63,826 bases of DNA from Comamonadaceae bacterium (GCA_947447985.1 CANFLX010000013.1:1-63826); one strand, 5' to 3'. Positions 48,087 through 57,730 are shown, counted from the stretch's first letter. Made by a program: numbers and translations. The notes: generated by a model not told the origin, from the letters alone.

Positions 48087-50711
48087 TTATTTGACGCTCA
48101 GTGCCTTGAGCTGGTAGATCGCCTCCATGGCCTCGCGCGGGCTCATGGCGTCGGGGTTTAGGGCGGCCACCGCAGCCTCTACCGCACTGGGTGCTGCAGC
48201 CGCCTCGGGTGGCGGCGCAGCAAACAAATCCACCTGCGAGCGCGACGCACTGGACTGGGCCTCTAGCGCGTCCAGCGTGCGGCGCGCCTGGTTCAGCACG
48301 GCCGCCGGCATGCCTGCCAGACGCGCCACCTGCACGCCATAGCTGCGGCTGGCAGGGCCCGGCTCAATCGCGTGCAAAAACACTATGTCACGCCCCGACT
48401 CGGCGGCGCTCACATGCACGTTGACCGCGCCATGGTGGCTGGCCGGAAACTCCGTGAGTTCAAAGTAATGCGTGGCAAACAGGCAAAAAGCCTGGGTTTT
48501 GTCATGCAACTGCGTTGCGATGGCACTGGCCAAGGCCAGCCCGTCAAACGTGGACGTGCCGCGCCCGATTTCGTCCATCAGCACCAGCGACTGCGGTGTG
48601 GCGGTGTGCAAAATTTGCGCAGCTTCGACCATCTCCAGCATGAAGGTGGACTGGGCGTTGGCCAGGTCGTCCGCCGCGCCAATGCGGGTGTGGATCGCGT
48701 CGATGGGCCCCAAGCGGCAGGCGCTGGCAGGCACAAAGGAGCCGATGCTGGCCAGCAGCACGATCAGCGCCACCTGGCGCATATAGGTCGATTTACCCCC
48801 CATATTCGGTCCAGTGATCACTTGCAAGCGCTGCTTGGGTCCGAGCTGGGTGTCGTTGGCAATGAAGTTGCCATTGCTTTGCTCGGCCAGGCGCGCCTGC
48901 ACCACGGGGTGGCGGCCTTGGGAAATTTCAATGCACGGGTGTTCCACAAACTGCGGCGCGCACCAAGCCAAAGTGAGCGAGCGCTCGGCCAGCGCGCACA
49001 GCGCATCCAGGCTGGCCAGGGCCCGTGCCAAACGGGTGAGCGGGGGCACATAGGCCTGCAAGGCATCGAGCACTTGCTCGAACAACCATTTTTCTCGCGC
49101 CAGCGCGCGCTCTTGGGCGCTCAGGGCTTTGTCCTCAAAGGCCTTGAGCTCAGGGGTGATGAAGCGCTCGGCGTTTTTCAGGGTTTGGCGGCGGCGGTAG
49201 TCGTCGGGCACTTTGGCGGCCTGGCCTTGGGTGACCTCAATGTAGAAGCCGTGCACCTTGTTGAACTGCACCCGCAAATTGGCAATGCCAGTGCGTTCGC
49301 GCTCGCGGGTTTCCAGGTCCAGCAAAAAGCTGTCGCAGTTGGTTTGTATCGCGCGCAGCTCGTCGAGCTCGGCGTCAAAGCCGCTGGCAATCACGCCGCC
49401 GTCGCGCACCAGCGCAGCAGGCTCAGGGGCGATGGCACGCTGCAGCAAGGTAGCGCAGTCGGTGGGCGGCAGCAATTCAGAGGCGATGCGCTCCAAGAGC
49501 CCGCCGGTGCCGTGGTCGATTTGCAATTCGTGCAGCCACTGCGCCAGCGCAGCGCTGCGCGCCAAGGTTTGCACCAGCCCCACCAGTTCGCGCGGGCGCA
49601 CCTGGCGCAGGCTCAGGCGCGCCGTGATGCGCTCCACATCGGCGCTGCCTTTGATCTGGCTGCGCAGTGCGTCGGCCAGCGTACCGTGCTGGCGCGTGTT
49701 GGTACGCAGCGTGGCCAAAGCTTGCAAGCGCTCTTTGGCTTGTTGCCGGTCGCGTTTGGGTTGCAAAAGCCAGCTCTTGAGCTGGCGGCTGCCCATGCCG
49801 GTCATGCAGGTGTCGAGCAGCGAAAACAAGGTGGGCGCGTCTTCGCCGCGCAGGGTTTGGGTGAGTTCCAGGTTCCGGCGGGTGGTGGGCGGCAGGTCGA
49901 TCAACTCGCCATTGCGCTGCACTTCCAGGCCACTCAGGTGCAGCAATGCCCGGCCTTGGGTGTGTTCGGCATAGCCCAGCAAGGCACCCGCGGCGGCATG
50001 GGCCAGCGGCAGGTCTTGGGCGTTCCAGCTCGCCAGGGTGGCGGCTTGCAAGACTTCTTGCAATTTGCGCTTGCCCAGGCCGCTGTCAAACTGCCACTGC
50101 GGGCGCGCCGTGAGCGACAAGCTGCTGCCAAAGCGCAGGCGCTTAAGCCGGTCTTCAAAAGCGTTGGTCACGCCCGCGCTGTAAATGAGCTCGCTGGGCG
50201 CCAGGCGGGCCACCCAGTCGGGTACCTCATCGGACGTGCATTCGCCCAAGTGCACCACGCCTTGGGTGACGCTGAGCCAGGCCAGGCCGCAGGTATTGCG
50301 CCCGCCCTGGTGCACTGCCATCAACAAAGATTCGGATTTTTCGCTCATCAGTTCGGCATCGGTCAAGGTGCCCGGCGTGACCACCCTCACCACTTTGCGC
50401 TCCACCGGGCCTTTGCCACCGACTTCACCCACTTGCTCACAAATCGCGACCGATTCGCCCTGGCGGATCAGCTTGGCCAAATAGCCTTCCATGGCATGAA
50501 AGGGCACACCCGCCATGGGGATGGGTTGGCCCGCACTGGTGCCGCGGTGGGTGAGGGTGATGTCCAGCAGGCGCGCTGCCTTTTCGGCGTCGCCGAAAAA
50601 CATCTCGTAAAAGTCGCCCATGCGGTAGAACAACAAAGTGTCCGGATAGTCCGCCTTCAAGCCCAGGTACTGGGCCATCATGGGAGTGTGTTGCTGCGCG
50701 GCGTCGGTCAT
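48087..50711 (-). CDS. mutS: DNA mismatch repair protein MutS
   Basis: An 874-residue mismatch-recognition ATPase. The mismatch-binding Phe-Tyr-Glu is at residues 34-36 in GDFYEMFF. Walker [10 protein letters not shown] spans 634-642, followed by Walker [17 protein letters not shown] and the later segment [13 protein letters not shown]-terminal extension contains an alanine/proline linker and the tetramerisation-type tail [18 protein letters not shown]. The start is the ATG at 50711, which overlaps the stop of the upstream iron-sulfur protein gene (ATGA); the longer frame is not needed. It is one of the longest genes in the window. Confidence 0.96.
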   Translation of the reverse strand: MTDAAQQHTPMMAQYLGLKADYPDTLLFYRMGDFYEMFFGDAEKAARLLDITLTHRGTSAGQPIPMAGVPFHAMEGYLAKLIRQGESVAICEQVGEVGGKGPVERKVVRVVTPGTLTDAELMSEKSESLLMAVHQGGRNTCGLAWLSVTQGVVHLGECTSDEVPDWVARLAPSELIYSAGVTNAFEDRLKRLRFGSSLSLTARPQWQFDSGLGKRKLQEVLQAATLASWNAQDLPLAHAAAGALLGYAEHTQGRALLHLSGLEVQRNGELIDLPPTTRRNLELTQTLRGEDAPTLFSLLDTCMTGMGSRQLKSWLLQPKRDRQQAKERLQALATLRTNTRQHGTLADALRSQIKGSADVERITARLSLRQVRPRELVGLVQTLARSAALAQWLHELQIDHGTGGLLERIASELLPPTDCATLLQRAIAPEPAALVRDGGVIASGFDAELDELRAIQTNCDSFLLDLETRERERTGIANLRVQFNKVHGFYIEVTQGQAAKVPDDYRRRQTLKNAERFITPELKAFEDKALSAQERALAREKWLFEQVLDALQAYVPPLTRLARALASLDALCALAERSLTLAWCAPQFVEHPCIEISQGRHPVVQARLAEQSNGNFIANDTQLGPKQRLQVITGPNMGGKSTYMRQVALIVLLASIGSFVPASACRLGPIDAIHTRIGAADDLANAQSTFMLEMVEAAQILHTATPQSLVLMDEIGRGTSTFDGLALASAIATQLHDKTQAFCLFATHYFELTEFPASHHGAVNVHVSAAESGRDIVFLHAIEPGPASRSYGVQVARLAGMPAAVLNQARRTLDALEAQSSASRSQVDLFAAPPPEAAAAPSAVEAAVAALNPDAMSPREAMEAIYQLKALSVK

Positions 50712-51424
50712 CCTGTTGAGTCTAGCAAGCCGCCCGAACCCGCCACTGCCTTGAAAAAGGCGCGCATGTGGAAGGCGTTTTGTGCGGGCAACTGCTGGTA
50801 GTCCGCGCCCACGGGGCAGGCGCGCCGGGCCAGGCAACCGCCTTGCAGGCAATCGGCACCTGCCGGGCTTTGCAGGTGGCGGGCGCAGGCAGGGACGTCG
50901 TAGCCGCTGGCGCTGAAAGCACCCACCGGGCAGCGGCTCAGGCAGGGGCGCTCGGCGCAGCTTTGGCAGGGGCTGGCGACGGACGGGGTTGGGGCCAAGT
51001 TAAGGGGAACAGCCAGCACGATGGCCGCGCGGTAGGCATGCCACAAACCGTATTGCGGGTGAATGAACAAACCCAATGGCGAGGGGTGCACCGGCTCGCA
51101 GCGTGCGGCCCAGCGCTGAAAGGGCCAGGCTGGGGTGGCGTCAAAGGGGTACAGCGCCACGCCACCCACTGAGTTGGCAATCGCGTCCAGGTGCTGGCGG
51201 GTCCAGCGGTTAAGCGGGTGGAGTGCGCCATCCTGGGCCTGGGCCGAGTGCGAAAAGGCCTCCCACATGCCTGGGCCCGCATTGCCCACCAGCAGCACGG
51301 TCTTGCCGTCCTGCCCTTGGGGCAGCGCGGGCAGAGCGTCGGCAGCGTCGGCCTGAAAGCCCCCGCGCAGGGAGAGCCCCAAGGGGATGAGCGCTTGTTC
51401 TATGGCTAGGATCGTGGCGGACAT
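50708..51424 (-). CDS. 4Fe-4S ferredoxin-like protein coupled to mutS
   Basis: A 238-residue protein with two cysteine sets in its C-terminal half. The first is Cys153, 156, 161 and 165 (CxxCxxxxCxxxCP), a classical [4Fe-4S] ligand pattern. The second is Cys180, 192, 197 and 203 (also ending CP), which could bind another cluster. The arrangement resembles QueG-type epoxyqueuosine reductase ferredoxin domains, but the protein is too short and lacks a clear cobalamin-binding N-terminus. Its N-terminal 150 residues have no domain I recognise. The stop overlaps mutS as ATGA, so the two are translationally coupled. The role is unknown. Confidence 0.78.
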   Translation of the reverse strand: MSATILAIEQALIPLGLSLRGGFQADAADALPALPQGQDGKTVLLVGNAGPGMWEAFSHSAQAQDGALHPLNRWTRQHLDAIANSVGGVALYPFDATPAWPFQRWAARCEPVHPSPLGLFIHPQYGLWHAYRAAIVLAVPLNLAPTPSVASPCQSCAERPCLSRCPVGAFSASGYDVPACARHLQSPAGADCLQGGCLARRACPVGADYQQLPAQNAFHMRAFFKAVAGSGGLLDSTG

Positions 51425-51476
51425 GCGGGTGGGGTGTTCTTGAATGGAATGGCTGGATTGTCACGCAGCGGAAATC

Positions 51477-51506
51477 TTGAGCCCGCGTGCCCGTATCGCT
51501 TATATT
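51477..51506 (+). promoter_or_regulatory. candidate sigma-70 promoter of the subtilase gene
   Basis: A TTGAGC hexamer at 51477-51482 is separated by 18 bases from TATATT at 51501-51506. It lies 46 bases ahead of the protease ATG, in an AT-richer stretch of the intergenic region. The pair is a plausible but untested promoter. Confidence 0.45.
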
Positions 51507-51551
51507 GAACGAATGCGCAAATGCAACGATTACCGCTGATTCACCATCTCC

Positions 51552-53630
51552 ATGCCGAAATTCTCACGATTTAAGCAGTTTGCCTCTTGGCAACTCCTGG
51601 TCCGCGGTGCCATGGCGGCCGTATTGGCCTGTGCCACCTGGAGCGCCACCGGCCTGAACCTGGGCAGCGAACGTGCGCCTGTGCGCCTGCAACAACCCAA
51701 AGCGGAAGATCCGTCCAATGCCAGCGTGATCGTCAAATACCGCGCAGGCAGTGCCTTGCGCAAGGCCTTGGTCGGTCGAAGCGGTTTTCCCGTGCAGCAG
51801 GCGCCGCGGCATGCAGCGGTACTTTCGGCCCGCACGCGCATTCCCATGGTTGATGGCCGCGTTCTCGGTCCGCACACGCAACAGGTTCGGGGCACGGGGG
51901 TTTCTTCCTCGGAGTTGGCCCGCCAACTCACGGCCATGCCCGATGTGGAGTGGGCTGCGGTCGACCACAGGCGCTACGCGCATTCCGCCCCCAATGACCC
52001 GTATTTCGGGCCGGACCAAACGGTGATCACACCGACTGTTGGACAGTGGTATTTGCGTGCGCCGGACAGCACTGCGGTGTCGGCGATCAATGCCGTGGCG
52101 GCCTGGGACAGCGCCGCGGGCTTGCCTCCGGTGACGGTGGCGGTGCTGGACACGGGCGTTCGCAAAGACCACCCGGACCTCGCAGGCAAGCTGTACGAGG
52201 GCTACGATTTTGTGTCGCGCACCAACCGGTCCAATGATGGAAACGGTCGCGACGCCGACGCCAGCGACCCCGGCGACTATTCCACGGCGAGGGAGTGCGG
52301 TTTTGGCATACCCGCCGAAAACAGCAGTTGGCACGGCACGCAGGTGTCAGGCATTGTGGGCGCAGCAAGCAACAACGGCATCGGTATCGCAGGAACGGGC
52401 GGTGCAGCGGTGATGGTGTTGCCGGTGCGGGTTCTGGGTGCCTGCGGTGGCAGCGATTCGGACATCATTGCCGCCATGCGCTGGGCAGCCGGTCTCACCA
52501 GCGATGTGGGTGGCAACCTGTCAGTGACGAACGACCATCCTGCCAAGGTGCTCAATCTCAGTTTGGGCAGCAGCACGTCGTGCCAACAGTCTTACCTCGA
52601 TGTGCTTCAGGAACTCACAGCCGCGGGTGTGACGGTGGTGGTGTCAGCGGGCAACGAGGAGGGCTTGGTCACCGATGCCCCTGCCAACTGCCGCGGCGCT
52701 CTGGCGGTGGGTGGTTTGCGCCACATCGGTACCAAAGTGGGTTTTTCAAACGTCGGAGCGGAAGTGGCCATTTCTGCGCCCGCGGGCAATTGCGTCAATA
52801 CCACGGGCGCGTGTTTGTACCCCATCATGACCACGAGCAACGCTGGCACCACTACGCCTGACACCACGCCCGCCGGCAGCATCTACACCGACAGCTACAA
52901 CATGTCTGTGGGCACCAGTTTTTCTGCGCCGCAGGTCAGTGGCACCGTGGGTCTGATGCTGGCGATCAATCCCAGTTTGACTCCCGACGATATCCGCGCG
53001 GCTTTGCAGGCCACCGCACGGCCGTTTCCAACGACGGGGGCAGATGGTCAAGTCGCCCAATGCCGCGCTCCGGACTCCACGCCCCAAGATGAGTGTTATT
53101 GCACAACCAGCACCTGTGGCGCAGGGATGTTGGACGCCGCGGCTGCGGCCACCGCTGCGGCGCGGGGTATTCCGGGGCCCACGGCAGTCATGACGGTGGA
53201 CACCTCCGCCCTGCAGAGCAGCAACACAGTGCTGCTGAGCAGCGCGGGTTCGACGGCGGTCTATGGTCGCACCATTGCGCTTTACCAGTGGAGCCTTCTG
53301 AGTGGCCAACAATATGCCAGCTTCCCCGATGGCAGCACATCGCCCACGGCCGCGCTTGTGTTCTCGGGCACCGGCGGCGTGGTGGATCTGCAACTGCAAT
53401 TGACCGACAGCAGCGGCTCCATCGGCACCACCCACCAGATCATCAACGGGCCGGTCGCCCCACCGCCACCCCCGCCACCTCCCCCTCCAACGCCCGACCC
53501 TCCGTCCCCGCCATCCTCGTCGGCATCGAGTGCGGGGTCCTCGGGCGGTGGCGGAAGCGTCAGCGCCCTGTGGTTGGCCGCGTTGATACTGGCCTGCGTC
53601 GCCCTGTGGCGCACCCGCAAGCCGCATTGA
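51552..53630 (+). CDS. secreted S8 family serine peptidase with GlyGly-CTERM sorting tail
   Basis: A 692-residue subtilase. An N-terminal signal-like segment (about 12-34) and a prodomain of about 100 residues precede the catalytic domain. The triad is Asp200 (VLDTG), His261 (WHGTQVSG) and Ser456 (GTSFSAP), with the oxyanion Asn368 in SAGN. After residue 545 a beta-rich C-terminal domain leads to a polyproline linker (636-653), a serine-glycine patch GSSGGGGS (662-669), one membrane helix (about 671-686) and a basic end (RTRK). That tail is a GlyGly-CTERM-type signal, the substrate signature of rhombosortase, and a rhombosortase is encoded next. Confidence 0.92.
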   Translation: MPKFSRFKQFASWQLLVRGAMAAVLACATWSATGLNLGSERAPVRLQQPKAEDPSNASVIVKYRAGSALRKALVGRSGFPVQQAPRHAAVLSARTRIPMVDGRVLGPHTQQVRGTGVSSSELARQLTAMPDVEWAAVDHRRYAHSAPNDPYFGPDQTVITPTVGQWYLRAPDSTAVSAINAVAAWDSAAGLPPVTVAVLDTGVRKDHPDLAGKLYEGYDFVSRTNRSNDGNGRDADASDPGDYSTARECGFGIPAENSSWHGTQVSGIVGAASNNGIGIAGTGGAAVMVLPVRVLGACGGSDSDIIAAMRWAAGLTSDVGGNLSVTNDHPAKVLNLSLGSSTSCQQSYLDVLQELTAAGVTVVVSAGNEEGLVTDAPANCRGALAVGGLRHIGTKVGFSNVGAEVAISAPAGNCVNTTGACLYPIMTTSNAGTTTPDTTPAGSIYTDSYNMSVGTSFSAPQVSGTVGLMLAINPSLTPDDIRAALQATARPFPTTGADGQVAQCRAPDSTPQDECYCTTSTCGAGMLDAAAAATAAARGIPGPTAVMTVDTSALQSSNTVLLSSAGSTAVYGRTIALYQWSLLSGQQYASFPDGSTSPTAALVFSGTGGVVDLQLQLTDSSGSIGTTHQIINGPVAPPPPPPPPPPTPDPPSPPSSSASSAGSSGGGGSVSALWLAALILACVALWRTRKPH

Positions 53631-53638
53631 GCCTGCGC

Positions 53639-54304
53639 ATGCGCCCACTGCGCTTTCTGTCGTCGTGGACCCTGCTGGCGCTGGTCTGGGCGGCGGCAGC
53701 CAGCATGCTGTGGCTCGGGTGCAGAGACACGCCCGCACTGCGCTTGCTGGACGCGCAGCCGGTTCTGTGGCGCATCCAGCCATGGCGTTTGTGGACTGCA
53801 GCGCTGGTGCATTGGAGCGGTCTGCACCTCGTGTTCAACTTGGCAGGCTGCGCGGCCTTGATGGCCTGGGGCCATGCGGCTGATGTGAAGCTTCGCCACA
53901 CCCTGGCCTGGCTGTTGGCCTGGCCCTTGGTGCAACTGGGCTTCAGCGCATTCAGTGGCTTGCCGCACTACGGCGGGCTCTCAGGCGTGCTGCATGCCGG
54001 TGTGGCGATTGGCTGCTGGGCATTGCTGCGCCAAAGCCAGGCGCCACGCCGCCGGATCGGCGCGCTGGTGCTGCTGGGCTTGTGCCTGAAAGTGGCTTTG
54101 GAGCAGCCCTGGCTGCTCCAAGCGCTGGGTTTGGACGAAGCGGTGGCCCCGCTGATCGGCGCGCCCGGCTGGGTGGTGGCGAGCGGTGCCCACCTGGCGG
54201 GCCTGGTGGCAGGGTTGGCGTGTGCGGCGCTGGTGGATGGCGCAGCCCGTCTGAGAGGCTGGTTCAGCCCCTGCGCTCGAGACGATAGGGCGGCAGTCCA
54301 CTGA
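53639..54304 (+). CDS. rrtA: rhombosortase (rhomboid family intramembrane serine protease)
   Basis: A 221-residue polytopic rhomboid of the small rhombosortase class. The serine motif GLSG places Ser115 (YGGLSGVLHA). His185 in SGAHLAGLVAG is the partner. An early HWSGLHLVFNLAG is the family's upstream histidine/asparagine segment. It should cleave the GlyGly-CTERM tail of the protease immediately upstream. I start at ATG 53639. A TTG at 53627 overlapping the protease stop is also in frame. The C-terminal 41 bases overlap the 3' end of dinG on the other strand. Confidence 0.88.
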   Translation: MRPLRFLSSWTLLALVWAAAASMLWLGCRDTPALRLLDAQPVLWRIQPWRLWTAALVHWSGLHLVFNLAGCAALMAWGHAADVKLRHTLAWLLAWPLVQLGFSAFSGLPHYGGLSGVLHAGVAIGCWALLRQSQAPRRRIGALVLLGLCLKVALEQPWLLQALGLDEAVAPLIGAPGWVVASGAHLAGLVAGLACAALVDGAARLRGWFSPCARDDRAAVH

Positions 54305-56381
54305 GCATGCGCCGGCCATAGGCCTGGGTGCTCAGGCGCTTGTCGTAGCAAATCACCTGCGCGCGGTCGTCTTCGGTGCGGATAGCGCGGCCGGTCCATT
54401 GCAGCAGTTTGATGCCAGTGGCCGGAATCACCAGCTCATTGAAAGGGTCGCGCCCCACGCTTTTGAGCCACTCGGCGCGCGCTTCGTCCACCGGGTCGCT
54501 GGGCGGCGCAAAGGGCAGCTTGGCAATGAACACGGTCTCGCACAATGCGCCGGGCAAGTCCAGGCCTTCGCCAAACGATTGCAGCCCGAACAGCACCGAC
54601 GGAAAACCCGCCTCCACCCGCGCCGTGTGGGTGGCCAGCAACCGCATGCGCGACTGGCTGCCTTGCACCAGCACGCTTTCGCGCAGTGCGCCGGGCAGTG
54701 CATCCACCGCGCTGCGCATTTGGGCGCGGGAGGTGAACAACACCAAGGCGCCACGCTGCACCTCGGCCAGGTCCTTCATCAGGTATTCCACCATCTCGGC
54801 GGTGTAGGCGTCGGCGTTTTTCGGGTCGGCCAGGGTGTGCACCACCGTCAGCGTGCCTTGGGCGGTGTAGTCGAAGGGGCTGGAGACCTCGAGGGCGGTC
54901 ACATACGGTTTGTTGGACAGACCGGCTTCGTTCAGAAAATAGTCAAAGCTGCCGCAGCTGGTGAGCGAGGCCGAGGTAATGATGGCGCCGCGCACCTGGC
55001 TCCACAAAAACTGGCGCAGCAAGTCTCCCGGCACGATGGGGCAGGCATGGGCGCTGATGTGGAGGTAGCCACTTTCACTTTCGCATTGCAGCCATTTGGC
55101 CAGGGGTTGCGTGCCATGCTCGAGCAGCAGGTTGGCCGTGCCGACCACGCTGGACAAACGCGGTGCAATTGCGCCCAGCTTGGTGTACTGCTGCGCGCAT
55201 TGCAGCGCCTGCGTGGGGTCCTCTTTGGCCAGCGCTTTCACTTCTGCCCCCAGCACTTCCAGCACCTTGGACAGGCCCGTCGCCTGCGCGTGGATTTGGC
55301 CCACCGGTTCGGTCAATGCGTCGGGCAATACGCCATGGGCAAAACGCAGCGTGCCGTCTTTGCCCAGGGTGTTGGCATGGACCAGGTCCAGCGCCATGCG
55401 CGCGAGTTGCTGCAATGCGCCCTTGAGCTGGCTGGTCACCGTGGCCACGTCCTCGGTGAGCGTGAGTTGCAGCGTGTTGCTCACCTCGGTCAATACCTTG
55501 GGCAGCTTGTCGAGCCAGCGCAGGCTGCTCAGGTCCATGGCGCTGCTGAACTGGTCCAGAGCCACGGCGGGCAGGTGGTGGCCTTCGTCAAAAATGACCA
55601 GGCAGTTGTCCAGCTCAGGCAGGGTTTTCATGCCCAGGGACGCCAGCACCAGGTCGTGGTTGGCCACGATCACATTGGCCTCGGCCAGCTTGGTGCGCGC
55701 CTGGTAGTAGCTGCACTCGCGGTAGCGCGGGCAGTGTCGGGCGGTGCAACTGTGCCGCTCGGCCGCTACGGTGGCCCAGTCGCTGCCCTCGGGCGTGTCG
55801 TTCAGGCTGTCGCGGTCGCCGTCCCAGCGGCCGGTGGCCAAGGTGTTTGCCATGTGCTCGTACAAGCGCATGCGGCGCTCCTCTTGCGCCTCCAGCTGCT
55901 CGCCACGCAGCGGGGTGGATGTCTCTTCTTCAAACAAGTCTTCGTCCACGCCGCCCACACCCACCAAGCGCTCGAGTTTGAGTTTGCACACATAGCGGCC
56001 CCGGCCCTTGGCCAGCGCATAGGCAAATGGCTGGTCTAGGGTCGCGGCCAGCGCGGGCAGGTCCTTTTGCATCAGCTGTTCTTGCAGCGCCACGGTGGCG
56101 GTGGAAATCAACACCCGCGTTTTGCGCTCCAGTGCCATCGCAATCGCGGTGCTGGCATAGGCCGCCGATTTGCCGACGCCCGTGCCCGCTTGAATGACCG
56201 CAATCGCCTTGGTCGGGTCGGCGCATTCCCCTAAGTCGGCGCGTGACAGGGTGTCGGCCACACATTCGGCCATGGCGTGTTGCCCGGGGCGCGTGCGAAA
56301 GCCGCTGCTGCGGCCCACCACCTGTTCAAACGCGCTGAGCGCGTGGCGGGCTAAGTGGGGTGCGGTGTCTTGGGAAGTCAA
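54264..56381 (-). CDS. dinG: ATP-dependent DNA helicase DinG
   Basis: A 705-residue XPD-like superfamily 2 helicase. Walker A is QAGTGVGKS with Lys71, and the DEAH-like box is FDEGHH. The iron-sulfur cysteines are Cys132, Cys212, Cys217 and Cys223, with the last three spaced exactly as in E. coli DinG. The C-terminal helicase motifs VLFTSRAQMRS and LFGLQSFGEGLDLPG are followed by the QWTGRAIRTEDDRA arginine-finger region. DinG clears R-loops and roadblocks and can unwind G-quadruplexes in vitro. A G-rich tract lies just ahead of its start. The C-terminus overlaps rrtA antisense. Confidence 0.93.
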   Translation of the reverse strand: MTSQDTAPHLARHALSAFEQVVGRSSGFRTRPGQHAMAECVADTLSRADLGECADPTKAIAVIQAGTGVGKSAAYASTAIAMALERKTRVLISTATVALQEQLMQKDLPALAATLDQPFAYALAKGRGRYVCKLKLERLVGVGGVDEDLFEEETSTPLRGEQLEAQEERRMRLYEHMANTLATGRWDGDRDSLNDTPEGSDWATVAAERHSCTARHCPRYRECSYYQARTKLAEANVIVANHDLVLASLGMKTLPELDNCLVIFDEGHHLPAVALDQFSSAMDLSSLRWLDKLPKVLTEVSNTLQLTLTEDVATVTSQLKGALQQLARMALDLVHANTLGKDGTLRFAHGVLPDALTEPVGQIHAQATGLSKVLEVLGAEVKALAKEDPTQALQCAQQYTKLGAIAPRLSSVVGTANLLLEHGTQPLAKWLQCESESGYLHISAHACPIVPGDLLRQFLWSQVRGAIITSASLTSCGSFDYFLNEAGLSNKPYVTALEVSSPFDYTAQGTLTVVHTLADPKNADAYTAEMVEYLMKDLAEVQRGALVLFTSRAQMRSAVDALPGALRESVLVQGSQSRMRLLATHTARVEAGFPSVLFGLQSFGEGLDLPGALCETVFIAKLPFAPPSDPVDEARAEWLKSVGRDPFNELVIPATGIKLLQWTGRAIRTEDDRAQVICYDKRLSTQAYGRRMLSGLPPYRLERRG

Positions 56382-56401
56382 ACGGGAACTGTCTCGCAGG
56401 A

Positions 56402-56436
56402 GGGGAAGGGGGGGGCGTGGGGAAGGGGGAAGGGGG
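56402..56436 (+). other. G-quadruplex-type G-run tract upstream of dinG
   Basis: Five runs of four or more guanines occur within 35 bases: 56402-56405, 56408-56415, 56419-56422, 56425-56429 and 56432-56436, with loops of 2-3 bases. On the minus strand this is the C-rich leader of dinG, so the G-rich strand is its template. The gene-free region 56382-56593 otherwise holds no feature I can name. Confidence 0.7.
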
Positions 56437-56593
56437 AAGGAGGCACGACTGCGCCTTGAATATAAGGCTTTGGCAGGCTCGCCCGAGCGGGCGGCGATAA
56501 TCGCACAGTCCGCAGCACGCTGCGTGCGTTTCGCGCTATTCAGGGCTTCTTTTAAGCGCTGTACGTGCCTTTTACCTATCCGGAGTTCTCTGT

Positions 56594-57730
56594 ATGACCA
56601 CCGTTTTTTCTAACGCGCCTGACGGCGCGCGCCGCCGTTTTCTGAAATCTGCCGCTGCGGCCTCTGCCGTGGCCGCTGTGCCCAGCCTCACCCTGGCCCA
56701 AACCGCCGATGCCGAACGCCAGTTCGCCCCCCAGGCCGGCACCTGGCGCACCTTTGACGTCACCACCCGCATTGACATCGCGGCCCCCCAGGGCGCAACC
56801 CGCGTCTGGCTGCCTGTGCCCAGCGTGAACAGTGGCTGGCAGCAGTCGCTGGACTCCAGCTTCACCAGCAACGGCACGGCCTCCATCGTGGCCGATGGCC
56901 GCTACGGCGCGCGCATTTTGTACGCAGAATTTGCGGCCGACGTGGCCAAGCCTTTTGTCGAGCTGACCAGCCGCATCCAAACCCAAAACCGCTCGCAAGA
57001 CTGGGCCAAAAAGAATGTGCCCGCCGAGAGCGCTCAGGCCTTGGCGCAATGGACGCAAGGCACGCACCTGATTCCCGTGGACGGCATCGTGCGCGACACC
57101 GCCAAGAAAGCCGTGGAAGGTGCCCGCACCGACGTCGAAAAAGCCCAAAAGCTGTTTGACTGGATTGTGCAAAACACCTTCCGCGAACCGAAGGTGCGCG
57201 GTTGCGGCGAGGGCGACATTGCCGCCATGCTGGAAACCGGCAACCTGGGTGGCAAGTGCGCCGATTTGAATGGTCTGTTTGTGGGCCTGTGCCGCGCTGT
57301 GGGCTTGCCCGCGCGCGATGTGTACGGTCTGCGCATTGCGCCCAGTGCTTTTGGCTACAAAGAGCTGGGCGGCATTCCTGCCAAGCTGCAAGGCGCGCAG
57401 CACTGCCGCGCCGAGGTGTATTTGGCCGGTTACGGCTGGGTGGCCATGGACCCGGCCGACGTGGCCAAGGTCATGCGCCAGGAAACCGCGCAGTGGATCA
57501 AAGACCCGAAAAACCCGGTGGTCGCGCCCGTCAACAAAGTGCTGTTCGGCGGCTGGGAAGGCAACTGGATGGCCTTTAACAATGCCCACGATGTGGTGCT
57601 GCCGAAATCCAGCGGCGCGGCACTCGGATTCTTGATGTACCCCCAGGCCGAAACAGCGGCGGGCCGTTTGGATCCTTACGCGCCCGATACCTTCAAGTAC
57701 CAGATCAGCTCCAAAGAAATCACGGCCTGA
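56594..57730 (+). CDS. Tat-exported transglutaminase-like domain protein
   Basis: A 378-residue protein with a twin-arginine signal (ARRRFLKSAAAASAVAAVP, residues about 12-30), so it is folded before export to the periplasm. The transglutaminase-like catalytic triad is visible: Cys222 (GGKCADLNG), His270 (AQHCRAEVYLAGYGW) and Asp286 (AMDPADV). Such proteins act as cysteine peptidases or amide-forming enzymes on unknown targets. It stands alone and its stop abuts that of the convergent pseudouridine synthase. Transglutaminase genes often accompany Anbu, and an Anbu gene lies about 9.6 kb away. Confidence 0.9.
   Translation: MTTVFSNAPDGARRRFLKSAAAASAVAAVPSLTLAQTADAERQFAPQAGTWRTFDVTTRIDIAAPQGATRVWLPVPSVNSGWQQSLDSSFTSNGTASIVADGRYGARILYAEFAADVAKPFVELTSRIQTQNRSQDWAKKNVPAESAQALAQWTQGTHLIPVDGIVRDTAKKAVEGARTDVEKAQKLFDWIVQNTFREPKVRGCGEGDIAAMLETGNLGGKCADLNGLFVGLCRAVGLPARDVYGLRIAPSAFGYKELGGIPAKLQGAQHCRAEVYLAGYGWVAMDPADVAKVMRQETAQWIKDPKNPVVAPVNKVLFGGWEGNWMAFNNAHDVVLPKSSGAALGFLMYPQAETAAGRLDPYAPDTFKYQISSKEITA

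Noticed and set aside
48372..50801. 809-codon plus-strand open frame opposite mutS
   Set aside because: It lies entirely antisense to a perfect mutS with all motifs. Its product is rich in H, Q, R and G without any domain, the usual artefact of high-GC third positions.
54399..56039. 546-codon plus-strand frame opposite dinG
   Set aside because: Antisense shadow of a complete DinG with conserved iron-sulfur cysteines.
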